Assembly: GCA_022749755.1 (NCBI GenBank)
Contig: CM040442.1
Coordinates: 17,210,457 to 17,274,456 of the forward strand
Reading direction: 5' to 3'
Origin: Azadirachta indica
Lineage: Eukaryota > Streptophyta > Magnoliopsida > Sapindales > Meliaceae
Length of the DNA stretch: 64,000 bases
The notes beneath the pieces were generated by a model. The model did no database searches. It was given only the letters and a program-made list of their open reading frames with translations, and had not been told where the DNA came from. Numbering within the stretch: the stretch's first letter is position 1; the number at the start of each line of letters is the position of its first letter. The translations under genes and the position numbers were made by a program. Positions 13,201 to 24,125 of this stretch are shown here, one piece after another.

Positions 13201-14440
13201 TTTGTTGGATCGTTTTGTTGTAAAATTTATAGATCTATTCAAATTTTATTTAAAATCTTGTAACTCACTAAGGCAATAGTTTTTTTTTTTTAATTTTAAA
13301 TATGAATGGATTTAAAATTTGAATAAATTTGAGAATATAAATCTAAATAATTTTAAAAAATATATTTGTTCTTTTTGTTAATAAGATTTTAATATAAATA
13401 TTTAAAAATTAGCATTTTTAAATATAATACCTTATAAATGATTAGATAGATTATATTTATTAGGAAATAAATAAAAATTATAAGAATATTTTTAAAATTC
13501 AATTTATTAGATGAATTTATTTAGATTTTAGAGTTGACGTCAAGTAAAAACTTTTAATTTTATTTAAACATAATTACTAAATTTTTACTATTAAATTAAA
13601 ACATAGACCTTTAAAACATATAATTAAAATTGCCCTGAAGGACTGATCGGAGTGGTTTAGTGTATTACTTGATTTGCTTCTCCCCTATTTTCAAACACTA
13701 TCTTGGAGGTAGGCAAGGAGATTTAAAAAAGAATTTGGGTTTTGCTTAACCCCTTACCTTTTAAAAAATAAAATATAAATAAACAATATAAATAATTGAA
13801 ACTAAATTACATTGAGACTTCAAACTAAAAAATAAACACTTCTTGTTGGATTAGTAGTATATAATGCCAACTCAACCGTCTTATAGAAGTGAAAAACGAT
13901 CCCTTTTCAAATCTTTTAATTTTTTTAGGTAATTAGAGGTTGTCCATGATATGAGCTATTATATGAAAATTATTGATTAGTTATGACACTGATAAATTTT
14001 AATTTTTATTTGAGGATAACATAAAATTTTTTCCCACCCCATGCATATATCAAAAAATTAAAAAAGATGTCTTTGTTCTAACTTTGAAATAAAAATAAAA
14101 AATTTATCAATTATTTTTTTTCTAACACTTTAATTATTCAAGTGAACTTTCAGTTAAAAAATATGAACATTTTATTAGCATTTTATTTTGTCTTTACTTT
14201 AGAGTGCCCAATGGATAATTTGCCCTGATCATTCGTTTATTATTTTTGACATTTTACCTTATTTATAAATATTTTAAAATACAGATATTATAATATACTA
14301 CAAATATCCCTTCAAATTTTTAGCGAGTGTTAGATAGTCCCTTAAGATATTGCAATATTTTAAAATAGGGTTATCTTTCCATTTTTTCAAAATTCAAGGA
14401 ATAAGTAACACTTTCTAAAAATTTAAGAGAAATCGAAATG
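10218..14440. repeat. Downstream AT-rich block of the GLR tandem unit (copy 1)
   Basis: No gene seen. It has recognisable landmarks that recur after other GLR copies: 'ggttggattttataagcact' near 11752 (also about 18938), 'ctctaggtgattattag' near 11840, 'tttgacctattttata' near 11993, a 'gacatgatgtgacggtatct' stretch near 12628, and 'ccaaatgaaaatgatttgga' near 12835. The same series appears at about 18700-19880 with 22640-22850, and at 51780-54600. Two internal stretches about 2.9 kb apart (around 10970-11060 and 13850-13930) also resemble each other. TA microsatellite at 11463-11488. The short ORF at 12869-13081 is not credible. Confidence 0.65.
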
Positions 14441-14816
14441 ATAATGAAGGTTAATTATATAAGAAAAAAATGATACGAAGTTAAAAATTATTAGAAAACT
14501 GTCATAATAAATAAGCTACTTAATCAAAATATTAATCTCCTTATCCTCTATAGAATTGACAAACCAATTTTTATAGATAATCATGAAAACGAAGAGGACA
14601 ATAAAAAAAAGTTGGGCAAAAGAAAAATTCGAATCGAACAACATCGACATGATTTGATAGGTTTGATTTTATAAGTATTTTAGTTAAATCGGTTTGAATT
14701 TTTTAGAATTTATTGATTGGGTTCACTTTATATAACACCTGCCCTTCCCACACACATGGCAATGAGGAGTAGAGGCAGGAAGCTGCCTGCTTCATTATGT
14801 TTGAAGCGGTGCTTGC

Positions 14817-14854
<38 letters not shown>

Positions 14855-16314
14855 AACTAAATTGAGCCGAGAAAGGGGAAAAACAAGGAAAAAAAATGGA
14901 AGGAAAGAAAGAGGAAAATAGAATCCGATTAGAATCCATACGATAACCGTTGTGATATATTATTTTAAATTTTTAGTAAATTATTTTATCCGATTTAGTT
15001 TTATATTTTCTTTTGTAAGTTTTCTAGATATTATATCATGAGTTAATAATTGTTATTAATAAATACATATTCGAAAGTGACCCTAATAAAAGAGAAAAAT
15101 TAATCGAAGTGAGAAAATTATTATACTATATTTAAGTAAGTGTTTATATGTATTTATATTGATTTTGATTTTAAAACTAAAAAGTAAGATATTTAATTTC
15201 ATATAAGTAAATGTTTATAAAAAAAAAAATTATGTTGAGTGCATTTTTTTATTAATGTGATGCTATATGAATTTTTTTATTTTTGTATTTTTTTTTTTTT
15301 TATGAAAATTTTAAAAAGATGACGATAACATCACTCTTGGCTTCGTAATTACAAAGTTGTGAGGAGAGAGGGGGATATTTTAAGAATAAGAAAATCTAAA
15401 TATCCATTTTGTGTTTACATCACTTTTAACTTTTTATTTGAATATTCTCGAAATGCATATTACACTATTTTATAAAAACAAAAACAAAAATGAGTTCTCA
15501 AGGATAACCAATGATCTTTTAAGATTTATATATAATAATTTTTAAATTTTATTTTCAATATTATCTTTTAAATTTAAAATTGAATCAAACCATTTGGGCT
15601 TTATCTTTTTTATTTTCAGTTTCTTTTTAGGGAAAACGATGTACAATATTTTTCAGGAAAATAACATGAATAAATATAACAAAATATTCATTTTACAAGA
15701 TATTTCATAAAAAAATATTCTTTTAAAATTTAAAAAAATCTAAACATAATATATTTTTAACTTTTCTCTCTTTTTTTCTAAATTTCTTTTAGATTTTTTT
15801 TAAGAAATTTTTTCATAGAATTAAAAACAATTTCATCCCTAAACATCGGTAAAACAATAAATTAATATAATTTTAACAAATTAATCTTGTCTATATTTTT
15901 TCCCCTTAATTAAATTGGTTCTTGGCTCCTTGCCAGTTGCTATGCTAGGGACGAAAATGTTAAAATTGAACACATTGTTATGTCTTAATTTGTCAATTTC
16001 ATAAAAGTTGAGGGATGAAAATGGTTTTTCTCCAAAGTTTATTTCATCTTTTAAATTCTTGTGTCTTGTGAAAAGCATCTTCGTTTGTTTGCATTGACTA
16101 TTCCCCAGCAACAGCTTTCATGCGATTAAGGAAATTACAATGAAATTCCATAGACCATTCTTGGTATACACAGTTTCAAAAGCAAGATGGTTCCACTCTC
16201 ACCTGTGAATCGATAATTGCTCACTGATTAGAAAAATCCCAACCTCTTGGGCTCTGTTTAACCTGGTATTCATATATATATATATATGTGTGTGTGTGTA
16301 TATATATATCTGTG

Positions 16315-16346
<32 letters not shown>

Positions 16347-16490
16347 TATCAAACTTCTTATATTTTCATTAGCTAGACGTTTAAAGTATAGACTAGTTTT
16401 GATTTTTCTTCTTTTCCAGATTGAATGCTGAAAGCTGGGTCCTGAAACTATAGAGTTGCATGAAACTTTCTTTTCCATGGAATATTATTG
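14441..16490 (+). repeat. Upstream module of the third (lost) GLR copy
   Basis: Duplicate of the module ahead of copy B: 'taacacctgcccttccc' near 14730, 'tttatatataataattttt' near 15525, 'gggacgaaaatgttaaaatt' near 15950, 'cccagcaacagctttcatg' near 16105 and 'ctgaaagctgggtcctgaaa' near 16428. TA-rich microsatellites at 14822-14849 and 16271-16349, the latter with TG interruptions. The module stops where the solo LTR begins, so the promoter-like DNA is separated from its exon 1 remnant by 1.7 kb. Confidence 0.7.
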
Positions 16491-18210
16491 TGGGGAAAAT
16501 ATGAACAAAACACATGGCAGATGCAAGCCCATAGTAATTTCAACTAACACTAAATGAGGTGACCTACCTCGCAGTTACCTGGTGTAGAATAAGTCAATAA
16601 GCCAAATAGGAACTAGTTTGAAAGCAATTGAGTAAGACACACCTTTAGTTGGGCTCTTCGTTGTATATTGACAAAATATTCGACACCGTTGTTGACGAAT
16701 GCAGACGTGACTAGAAATCCTGAGACATAAGGAAGTGCCCATGTAACTAGAAACCCTGTGATCTGAGGAAGTGCTCACATGACCAAAAACCCTGGGATGG
16801 AAAGAAGTGCCCATGTAATGAAAAACCCTAGAACATGAGGAAATGCCCATAACTTCGGGTGTGCATGAGAATGCCAATGTAACCAGAAACCTTGGGATGT
16901 GAGGAAGCGCTCATGTGATCAGAAACCCTAGGACATGAGGAAACCACGACCATGAACCCTGGCGAGTATAATAGATGCGGTCTTATGCCAAAGCATGCAA
17001 AAGAGGGTTGGAATAATGCCCTCAGCCTTATCTTATGACGAGAAATGTGTGTCGACTTATTACAATTAGTATGCTGCTTAGTATTATGACCTCGTTAATG
17101 AGGAACCAAGGGTGCTTAAACAAACAGGTACTATAGGGACCAAGTGGATGCTACTCATGTTCCTCTTAAAGCCAAGATTTACACCCTAAAATATCTTATA
17201 AGGGACCACAAAGCAAGAGATAGACAATTTTTGAGTATGGTAGGGGATAATGTGTGCATTGAGCTGGGCAAAGGTAAGACAGCATTGAAAAGCCGACTAT
17301 GAGTTAGTAGAGGACCACTCTCTGATTCAAAAGGGTTAACGAGGTTCTACCACGTGGAAAAGAGGAAAACAACCTTTTTTGCCTTAAATCAATGGAAGAT
17401 AATTACGTGGTACACATACTTTGGGTGAGGCCAGGACCACTAATCCTCACTTAGCACATGGTACTGTCTAGAACCAATAGAAATATGCCACCTCACAAGG
17501 GTTTAGTAGAATTAGGGCAAAATAACTCGTCCAATCATAGTTCAGCTCTTCCTTTCATATAAAAACATATTTTTCGTAGGTTTAAGGTAGGTGAACGTTG
17601 ATCTTTATCATGAAGCAAGAGAGGAAAGAAATCCATTCTCTAAGAAAAGACTTTGTAGCATTCGTTGATCCATGAAATATACTCTCCTAGCATTGTTCTG
17701 CCTTTATAAACTTTACATGATTAATTTATGAGCCATTCCTTACTCCCTTAACTTGAAAAACATTAATAGAGCCTAGTCTTGATAGATTTCTTTAGACCTT
17801 ATTCTTTATTCACCATTTTATTTCTAAATATACAATAAGGTTATACCAACGCCATTCAAAACTTACTCTTTCTTAAGAGTTAACTTAAGCATTGGAGAGG
17901 GATCGTTGGTGTGGCAACCTCCGTCAGACCTTTGTGTTGTTTTACAGGAGGTTCACAAGTTAAGGTTGTGGAGTTAAGGGTTCAATTTGCTCAAGGGTTG
18001 GTGACAACAGAGAAGGGTGCTGTGGGCAAGTCGATTCGCGGCTATTTCAACACATAAAGAAGACCTCAGGCCAATTAATACTTGTTCCAACTTCGAACTA
18101 CGTGACTTAGTTCCTGAAACAAAGACTGGCGCTGCATCATTGACCATGTCAAGAGCACCTAAATCCTTTTCAAGACTTGGTGGTGGCCGAGTGAAATTCC
18201 CACACCAATA
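16491..18210 (+). mobile_element. Solo LTR of a Tat-like Ty3/gypsy family
   Basis: Starts 'tggggaaaatatgaacaa' and ends '...cacaccaata'. The start matches, in reverse complement, the LTR fragment ending at 57498 and, in sense, the LTR starting at 30692. The core at about 17230-17600 ('gagctgggcaaaggtaaga', 'attagggcaaaataact', 'catataaaaacat') matches the LTR cores at 31330-31640 and 25640-25850. GLR sequence lies on both sides (upstream module on the left, exon 1 start on the right), so no internal region is present. It contains a degenerate tandem array of about 37 bp units (16700-16950), a G-box CACGTG near 17352 and a TATA-like 'catataaaa' near 17556. I could not identify a clear target-site duplication. 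Confidence 0.8.
16700..16950 (+). repeat. Degenerate ~37-bp tandem array inside the solo LTR
   Basis: About seven imperfect units built on 'aaaccctgggatgtgagg' plus 'aagtgcccatgt' (for example near 16720, 16760, 16800 and 16890). Equivalent arrays with diverged units occur at 30905-31040 and, inverted, at 57110-57290. Confidence 0.75.
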
Positions 18211-18216
18211 AATACT

Positions 18217-18262
18217 TCATTGAGTTAATGGAGATGAAGAGGAAGGAGCAAGCCTTTGGTTT
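18217..18262 (+). pseudogene. Exon 1 scrap of a third GLR copy
   Basis: The run 'acttcattgagttaatggag' followed by 'atgaagaggaaggagcaagcc' matches the start of exon 1 in copies B and C, including the bases just before the ATG. Homology stops at about 18262. The rest of the gene is missing and the downstream block resumes near 18690. The solo LTR directly upstream has cut it from its own promoter module. Confidence 0.8.
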
Positions 18263-18690
18263 TGTATTTGGGTATGCTCTCTATGTTGTTAAGTTACTAT
18301 TGCTTGCTACTATTTTGCTGTTTTACAACAAAGAAAAATGCAACATTTTAACTTCTATTTTGCTGTTTTGTAGCAAAGTAAACAACTTATTTGCTTGTTG
18401 TTTCGCTTGTTGTTTGTTGGGCAACAAAGAGATGTGCAACTCATTGTTATTTTACTCACTGTTTGTGTTGTATTTCTGAAGTCTAAGGGCCATAATGCGA
18501 TAAATTTTCATGCAGTAGACTTACTAACTTTCCTTAGTGATCTTTTCTTGAGAATTGTATCAACTACAAAGGCAATTGAGTAGATAACTTTGATAGTAAC
18601 TTGGTAAAACACGTAATAGTATTTTGAGACCTCCTCGGCGCTAGAGGCGAGTTGACTTGGGTACGAACCGCTAAAGGTGGGCAAAATTCG
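18263..18690. other. Unassigned segment replacing the body of the third GLR copy
   Basis: About 430 bp unlike the neighbouring GLR module. It has three related short stretches near 18313, 18360 and 18415 of the form 'ttgctgtttt..aacaaag..aa', and a GC-richer piece near 18630-18680. Small ORFs on both strands are not recognisable. It may be filler from a deletion repair or a fragment of a mobile element. Confidence 0.35.
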
Positions 18691-19880
18691 ATTCATTCAA
18701 GTTTTGCAAGAAGAATTTCAAGAAGAAAAAGAATGGGTAATGAAGTTAAATATGAATGAAAAAAACTATTATAATACATTAGTTATTTAGTCAAAGTAAT
18801 GGTACTATTATTCTTTGGCAGATCAATAAACCAGTTTATTTCAATAATGATAAAACAATAGTCATTGAAGAAAGCTGGTAAAAGAGAAAAACTGAACTGA
18901 ACTAAACTAAATTGAACAACATTGACTCAACTTGATAGGTTGGATTTTATAAGCACGTTGGATACTGAGTTTTATATATTTTTTTTTTAATTTTCAAGAA
19001 ATTTTTTATTTATTAAAAATTACTAATTTGATCTCTAGATAATTATTAGAATGAATTATTATTTATTATTTATTTTTAAAATTTTTAATTATTTATTTAT
19101 ATTTTCATCAAATTATTCCATTCTACTTAAAATGTGAATATTCGATGCCATATCGGGCTTGTGCAATATCATGTTTGACCTATTTTACACCTCCAAAAAC
19201 CATCTAAAACAGGTTATGTTATGATATAAGGATATTTTGATATTTCTCTATTTTTTCAAAATTTTGTATTATAGTCTCCAATTTTTATTATCATACCTAA
19301 TTTTTTATGTTATTTTTTTAGATATAATCTATAAATTAAAGATTGCAATGAAAAATATTGAGAATTATAATTAAAAAAAACTGAGTTGCAATTAAAATAT
19401 TGGAAAAAATTGAAAGATGTATTGAATGTCCTTGTGCGCCTCAAATTTATTCATATAAATTAGTCTTTTATATAAAATTTATTCATGTAAAAAATAACAC
19501 ATAAAATAAGTTAATTATTGAATGATTATTATTGATAAATTAATATAATATGTGAAAATTATTGATTGGTTATGACATTATTGGCATATTTCTATCAAAT
19601 ATTTTGGTAACGAATACATTAATTAAGCAATATAAAACTAAAAATAAAAAAAGTGAGTGGGTTTAATAATATTAACTAAATACTCTGAAATTAATATATC
19701 TTAATTTATAATAAGTCCTGCTAAATAAAATTACTGAAAAGTAAAAAAATATTACTAGTAACAAGAGGGAGTTATTTAGATGTTAATCAATGTCTATCAG
19801 ACATGATATGTAGTATCTCGTAGTTTGAATGGGAATTGTTTTGAAAAGATGGTAAAAAATTTAAATTTATATCGTATTTG
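18691..19880. repeat. Downstream AT-rich block of the GLR unit (copy 2, left part)
   Basis: Parallels 11530-12700 in order, including 'ggttggattttataagcac' near 18938, 'catatcgggcttgtgcaata' near 19152, 'catgtttgacctatttta' near 19171 and 'gacatgatatgtagtatctc' near 19800. Similarity breaks near 19880 and resumes near 22640, so about 2.8 kb in between looks inserted. Confidence 0.6.
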
Positions 19881-20410
19881 TAAATACTCCGTTATGTTCC
19901 TGAGGTTTAAAAATTTATCTGTTAGGTCCATCTGTCAATCAATAAAATTTACTTTCAGAGGGAAAATAGTATTTAATACAATAAATTAAAAGACAAATAA
20001 AAAATAGTGAGCATACAGTAAAAATAAGATAATGGAACTGGACGGAATATAAAAAATAAATAAAAAATTTAATTTTAGAAAAAATAAATATTATTTCGTT
20101 ATAGATATTATATTTAATATTATTTTATTCTAATTTTTTTAATAAGTGCACAACAAATTTATTTTTTCCTGATATTTGCCCTTGATGAATCTCTTTTTTG
20201 ATAATCCTTGTAATAATATCAATGAAATCCAAAGCGAGGAAGTTAGTAGTTAATTTCAACAACAATGGCAGCAGCACTAACAGTGGTAGCAATGTTAGTA
20301 TTGAATTGCAGAATAAAAGTATACTCAAATTGCCCAAAATCTCCATACAAACAGTTAAAAAGAAAAAATGAAACCCACGTTCCAATCCACCTTTGCAATC
20401 AAAATGCTAT
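19881..20410. other. AT-rich insert, no gene recognised
   Basis: First part of the insertion that splits the downstream block. AT-rich, with 'ggtttaaaaatttatctgtt' near 19904. An 86-codon minus-strand ORF at 20125-20385 is rich in Leu and Phe and unrecognised; I do not support it as a gene. Confidence 0.35.
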
Positions 20411-21200
20411 AAAATGCTATAAAAATAATTAATTTTAAAAAATGAGTTTAATATTTGATAAAATTCTTTTTGTTAAAAGTAGCTAGCATCTAATTAGGGA
20501 GATAGTTCAAATCTTAAGAGGATATTATTTTTAATAAATTAATATTTAAATAAATATTTTTAAATTATTAACATTAGCAGTTATTTTTTATTAGTGTTAG
20601 GGGTAAAAATAGAATTGCATAGTTTAAATTTTTATTTAAAAAAACACATCTCAACCATATGAAGTTTCAATTTAGTTCTTGAATTCAAATTTCATATGTA
20701 ATATAATAACAATTATAATTTGTTTATAATTATTATTTATAATTATTATTTATAATCTTCAAGTACTAAAAAAATTAAATGGGAGGTTTTTCAATGTTTT
20801 AAAAATCAAATTATTTTTTTTTATTATCCAAAATTAAATTAAAAGTTTTACAAAAACCAACAATCAAATATTCAATCCACAAAATTTAAGGTATTTTCCG
20901 TCTTCGATTTGCGGCAGCGGAACGGTGGACGTGAAAGAGGAGATTTTTAATTAAAAATTTTTATTTTTTGTATTGGTGTTCAAGGTGGTTTTTTAAATAA
21001 AAATTTAAACTATGCAATTCTTTTTTTACCCTTAACACTAATAAAAAGTAACTGTTAATTTCAATAATTTAAAAATATTTATTCAAATATTAATTTATTA
21101 AAAATAATATGTAAAAATAATATGCTAGCCACTTTTAATAAAAGAACTTTACCAAATATTAAACTCATTTTTTTAAAATTAATTATTTTTATAGCATTTT
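20411..21200. mobile_element. Non-autonomous element with long terminal inverted repeats (Mutator-like)
   Basis: The arms at about 20411-20645 and 20988-21200 are reverse complements over more than 200 bp: left 'aaaatgctataaaaataatt' pairs with right 'aattatttttatagcatttt' at the outer ends, and 'ttagtgttaggggtaaaaa' pairs with 'tttttacccttaacactaa' inside. The ~340 bp core is GC-richer around 20895-20945 and encodes nothing evident. Long arms with no transposase fit a Mutator-like MITE. I could not confirm the 9-11 bp target duplication expected for that group. Confidence 0.7.
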
Positions 21201-22040
21201 AAAACAACAATTGCTAGATTTCTAGCAAAAAATTTAAACCCACACACTAATAACTACCACGTCCCTTTCCTCCTCAACATCTAAGTCACTTACAAACTCT
21301 TCGACTGCAACCTAACATGATTCGATTATTATACCGAGGAGATGAAAGTGATGAGGATGGATGGTGGAAGGAGATGCAAGTGATGAGGATGGATCATGAA
21401 GGTGAGCATGAGGGTTTAGGCGGTGTGAGGTTGGAGGCAATGATTTATTATGATAGTGGAGGTCAGGTTTAAAATTAGGGTTTGGAAAATTATATTTAAG
21501 ATTTTTTTATATTAAAAGATTAAATTTAATTTAAAATATTATTGCATTAAATATAATTTATTAAAATATTATTGTTTTTGGAGAAGTATATGAGGCCAAC
21601 ATATTATGCGTCAAGCAACTAAGAAGATGATAGCAAAGTTTGGACAACACCTGATCTGTATAGGGTCTTAAGTTACACCTGAGGCCAAGTATCCCAAGTC
21701 AGGCAATATGGCCCACGATACTTCATAGCTAATGGTCGAGTAGAAAATTCCATCCAAGTTGGGTAAAGAAAATAAAAATCCAACTAGGAACTCTGGAAAC
21801 CAACAGCCACCTATAATTCCACCTTCCATTATAGGTGGTTATAACAGGAAATGGGTTGTAGAGTAGTTACCCAAGAATCTATAAAATCCCAATAGTTCAT
21901 AGAAAAATGTATGCACATCTAATTACGGTAAAACTTTGCCAAATTTTCAACTCTATTAAATCTTCTTTCCCTAAATATCAAGCATCGGAGATCACACGCT
22001 GGAAGACTAACTATCCTTTAAGTATTGTTGTATTATGGGT
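21201..22040. other. Unassigned segment, possibly LTR-like
   Basis: No gene recognised. A GA-rich repeat-like stretch at 21340-21440 has two copies of 'gatgaggatggat'. At 21590-21980 the composition becomes less AT-rich, with 'atgaggccaacatatt' and a TATA-like 'ctataaaatccc' near 21879, reminiscent of an LTR or promoter fragment, but no partner copy was found in this window. Confidence 0.3.
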
Positions 22041-22506
22041 GGTTAAGGGTGGGTACGATCCGGATTGGTTCAGAATTTTGAAAAATTGGACTGGAGCCAA
22101 AAATTTTGGTTCTTAAAATTTTGAGACCGGACTGAACCGAGTAGAAAAAAAATCAGATCATATCAGATCGGTTATATGCTAGACCAAATTAAAACCGGAT
22201 TGATTGGTTTGATTTTTGAGTCGGTTCGATTTTTTAATAAATTTATTATTTTTTAAAAAAATTTTTAGTGTGCGAAATGATGTTGTTTTATAAAAATAAA
22301 GTAAAATGACGTCGTTTAGATTGAAAAATATTAAAGAAATAATAAATTTAATTTGGTTTAAATTTTTGGATCAAAACTGAAATCGAACCAGAAATGTCGG
22401 CTTTTTAATTTTAAGAACTGAAACCGGAATGAATTATATAAAATACCGGATCAAACCTGTCAAAAATACCGGACTGATTTCATTCTGATTTTTTTACCCA
22501 TCCCTA
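22041..22506. mobile_element. Short hAT-type MITE
   Basis: Left end 'taagggtgggtacgatcc' and right end 'tttttacccatcccta' form imperfect terminal inverted repeats. The interior carries repeated 'aaccgga', 'ggttcg' and 'gaaccaga' words typical of small plant hAT elements with a CAGGGGTGGG-type terminus. An exact 8-bp target duplication was not seen. Confidence 0.5.
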
Positions 22507-22879
22507 CAAGTGATAGAGAATTTAAAGGGAGAGATTTGAAGATTTAAGAGTTGTTGTTTGAGGTTGAAAAAGACAATTTTTTCACCATCAATAGCTATTG
22601 CATTAAATGTAATAAATGCAATTTAAATAAATATTTTAACATTTAAAAAATGGGACCTATACATTTTTTGTTAAAACATTAAACAAAATTCTTTAAAAAT
22701 TTAAATTGTGTTGAGTTCTGTCAAGTGATTAAAAGGTTTAATATATGTATATCTTATGTTAGATTCGTATTAGACTTGATTATGAGCTCAATAATGTTCA
22801 TATTGTGTAGTACAAGGCTTTGATTTTTTTTTTTTTAAATTTTGAATTCTAGAGTGGATTCAGACTCGTAACCACCTAG
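22507..22879. repeat. Downstream AT-rich block of the GLR unit (copy 2, right part)
   Basis: From about 22645 it parallels 12885-13085 and 53720-53940: 'ttaaattgtgttgagttctg', 'aaaaggtttaatatatgta', 'tcatattgtgtagtacaag'. It ends near 22860, where gypsy-related sequence starts. Confidence 0.6.
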
Positions 22880-24125
22880 TTATGCAATAGTTTGACTAGA
22901 AGTAGGAGATGTAAACCAGTTGCTAAGTGAGCTAGAGGAAAACTGCAAACTACACGTAGAAAAAGGACAATAAAATGAAGAGGTTAGAAATAAAGCCGAG
23001 CTTTGCAAAAAGAACTTGAGGAGCTCAAGGGAATGCTTAGGATATAACCTAAAAAGGGCGTGAACATGTAAAGTGCCAATGCGAGCCCCACCAGAGGAAA
23101 GTAGTATGCCTGAATCTAGCACGACGTTGAAGAAGATGATTATCAATAAAGGCCTATATTTTGAGGCAAATCGGGGAAAATGATTTGCCAGAGGTTGAAC
23201 CTTCACATAGGATGAAGTATATTGCATCTCAAAAGGGAAAAGTAAAGGCCATAAAACAATCGGCGAGGGAAAACCACGAAATTCCAATCCTAATGCACCG
23301 ATTATAATTTGAGACGACCTAGTGTAGAGACCATCGCGTGTACAATTGGATCGGGGAAATAATTCAAAGTGTAATGTTGAGCAGAGTGTGTACTCATATG
23401 ATATGTGTTCATACTTGAATCAGAAATGACAAATAAGAAAAAAGCTTTGGTACGCATGGAAGTCCTTGTGGCGAAACAGGATAGAAGGCTAGAAGAAATG
23501 CAAGGAGAAAATTCTGCTACTCAAATGGTGAGTAAACAACAGATGCAAGAATGCCCCAAGAAATTAGTAGAAGAGCGTAAGGCTAAGAGAAGAGAAGACC
23601 AACAGGGAGGATCAAGTGGAGTAAGATGACTATAGAGTCTCATTTCACCAAGGAAATTCAGGATTTGGTTCTCTTCAAGAAGTTCAAGATGCCACAAATC
23701 AACCCTTACATAGGGAAGACTAACCTAATCTTATAAATTGAGTTTTTCAAAGAGATGATGTTGATTTAGGGTTTATCTAAGCTTTAAATATGTCTTTCAT
23801 TTCCATTGACATTAGAACGCCAAGCCAAGAAATGGTATAGGAATTTGAAGTTGGGATTAATGGGTGTTTCTATCAATCATGTGAGATGTCGTCAACAAGA
23901 TCAGGGAACAACCTTAAATCATAAGAACATGAGCTCATAGTTATTGTTTAAACAAAGTTAGGGAGGCAGTTCAACAAGTTTTGCTAAGAGGTACTATAAT
24001 GAAGTAACAGAGTTGGGAGCACATATTCATCCTTTAGCACTTGAAGGATTAAGGAGAGGATCATAAATGGTTAGACCATGATTCATAATCCATAAAACTT
24101 GAATTAACTAAATCCAATGGCCTAA
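22880..24125 (+). pseudogene. Ty3/gypsy (Tat-like) gag remnant
   Basis: Decayed gag-type coding DNA. An open stretch at 23405-23629 encodes a Lys/Glu-rich, coiled-coil-like leader (LVAKQDRRLEEMQ). It is followed by 'gttcaagatgccacaa' (near 23683), which matches 'gttcaagatgccacag' at 60168 in the gag of the second element, and by 'cgccaagccaagaaatggta' (about 23819), the usual ARTWF-type region of plant gypsy gag. Many stops and frame changes. No LTR immediately upstream, so the piece is truncated at its left side. Confidence 0.6.

Noticed and set aside
16491..18210. Target-site duplication around the solo LTR
   Set aside because: The bases before 16491 (atattattg) and after 18210 (aatacttc) do not give a convincing 5-bp match, so none is claimed.
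18017..18211. 64-codon plus-strand ORF at the end of the solo LTR
   Set aside because: Lies within LTR sequence and is not open in the homologous LTR ends at 26200-26373 and 41560-41829.
20125..20385. 86-codon minus-strand ORF with long Leu/Phe runs
   Set aside because: AT-rich low complexity, no membrane-protein family resemblance I can defend, and no splice or promoter context.
22880..23287. 135-codon minus-strand ORF rich in Ser, Leu and Phe
   Set aside because: Opposite to gag-like coding on the plus strand; composition is what the complement of a Lys/Glu-rich frame produces.
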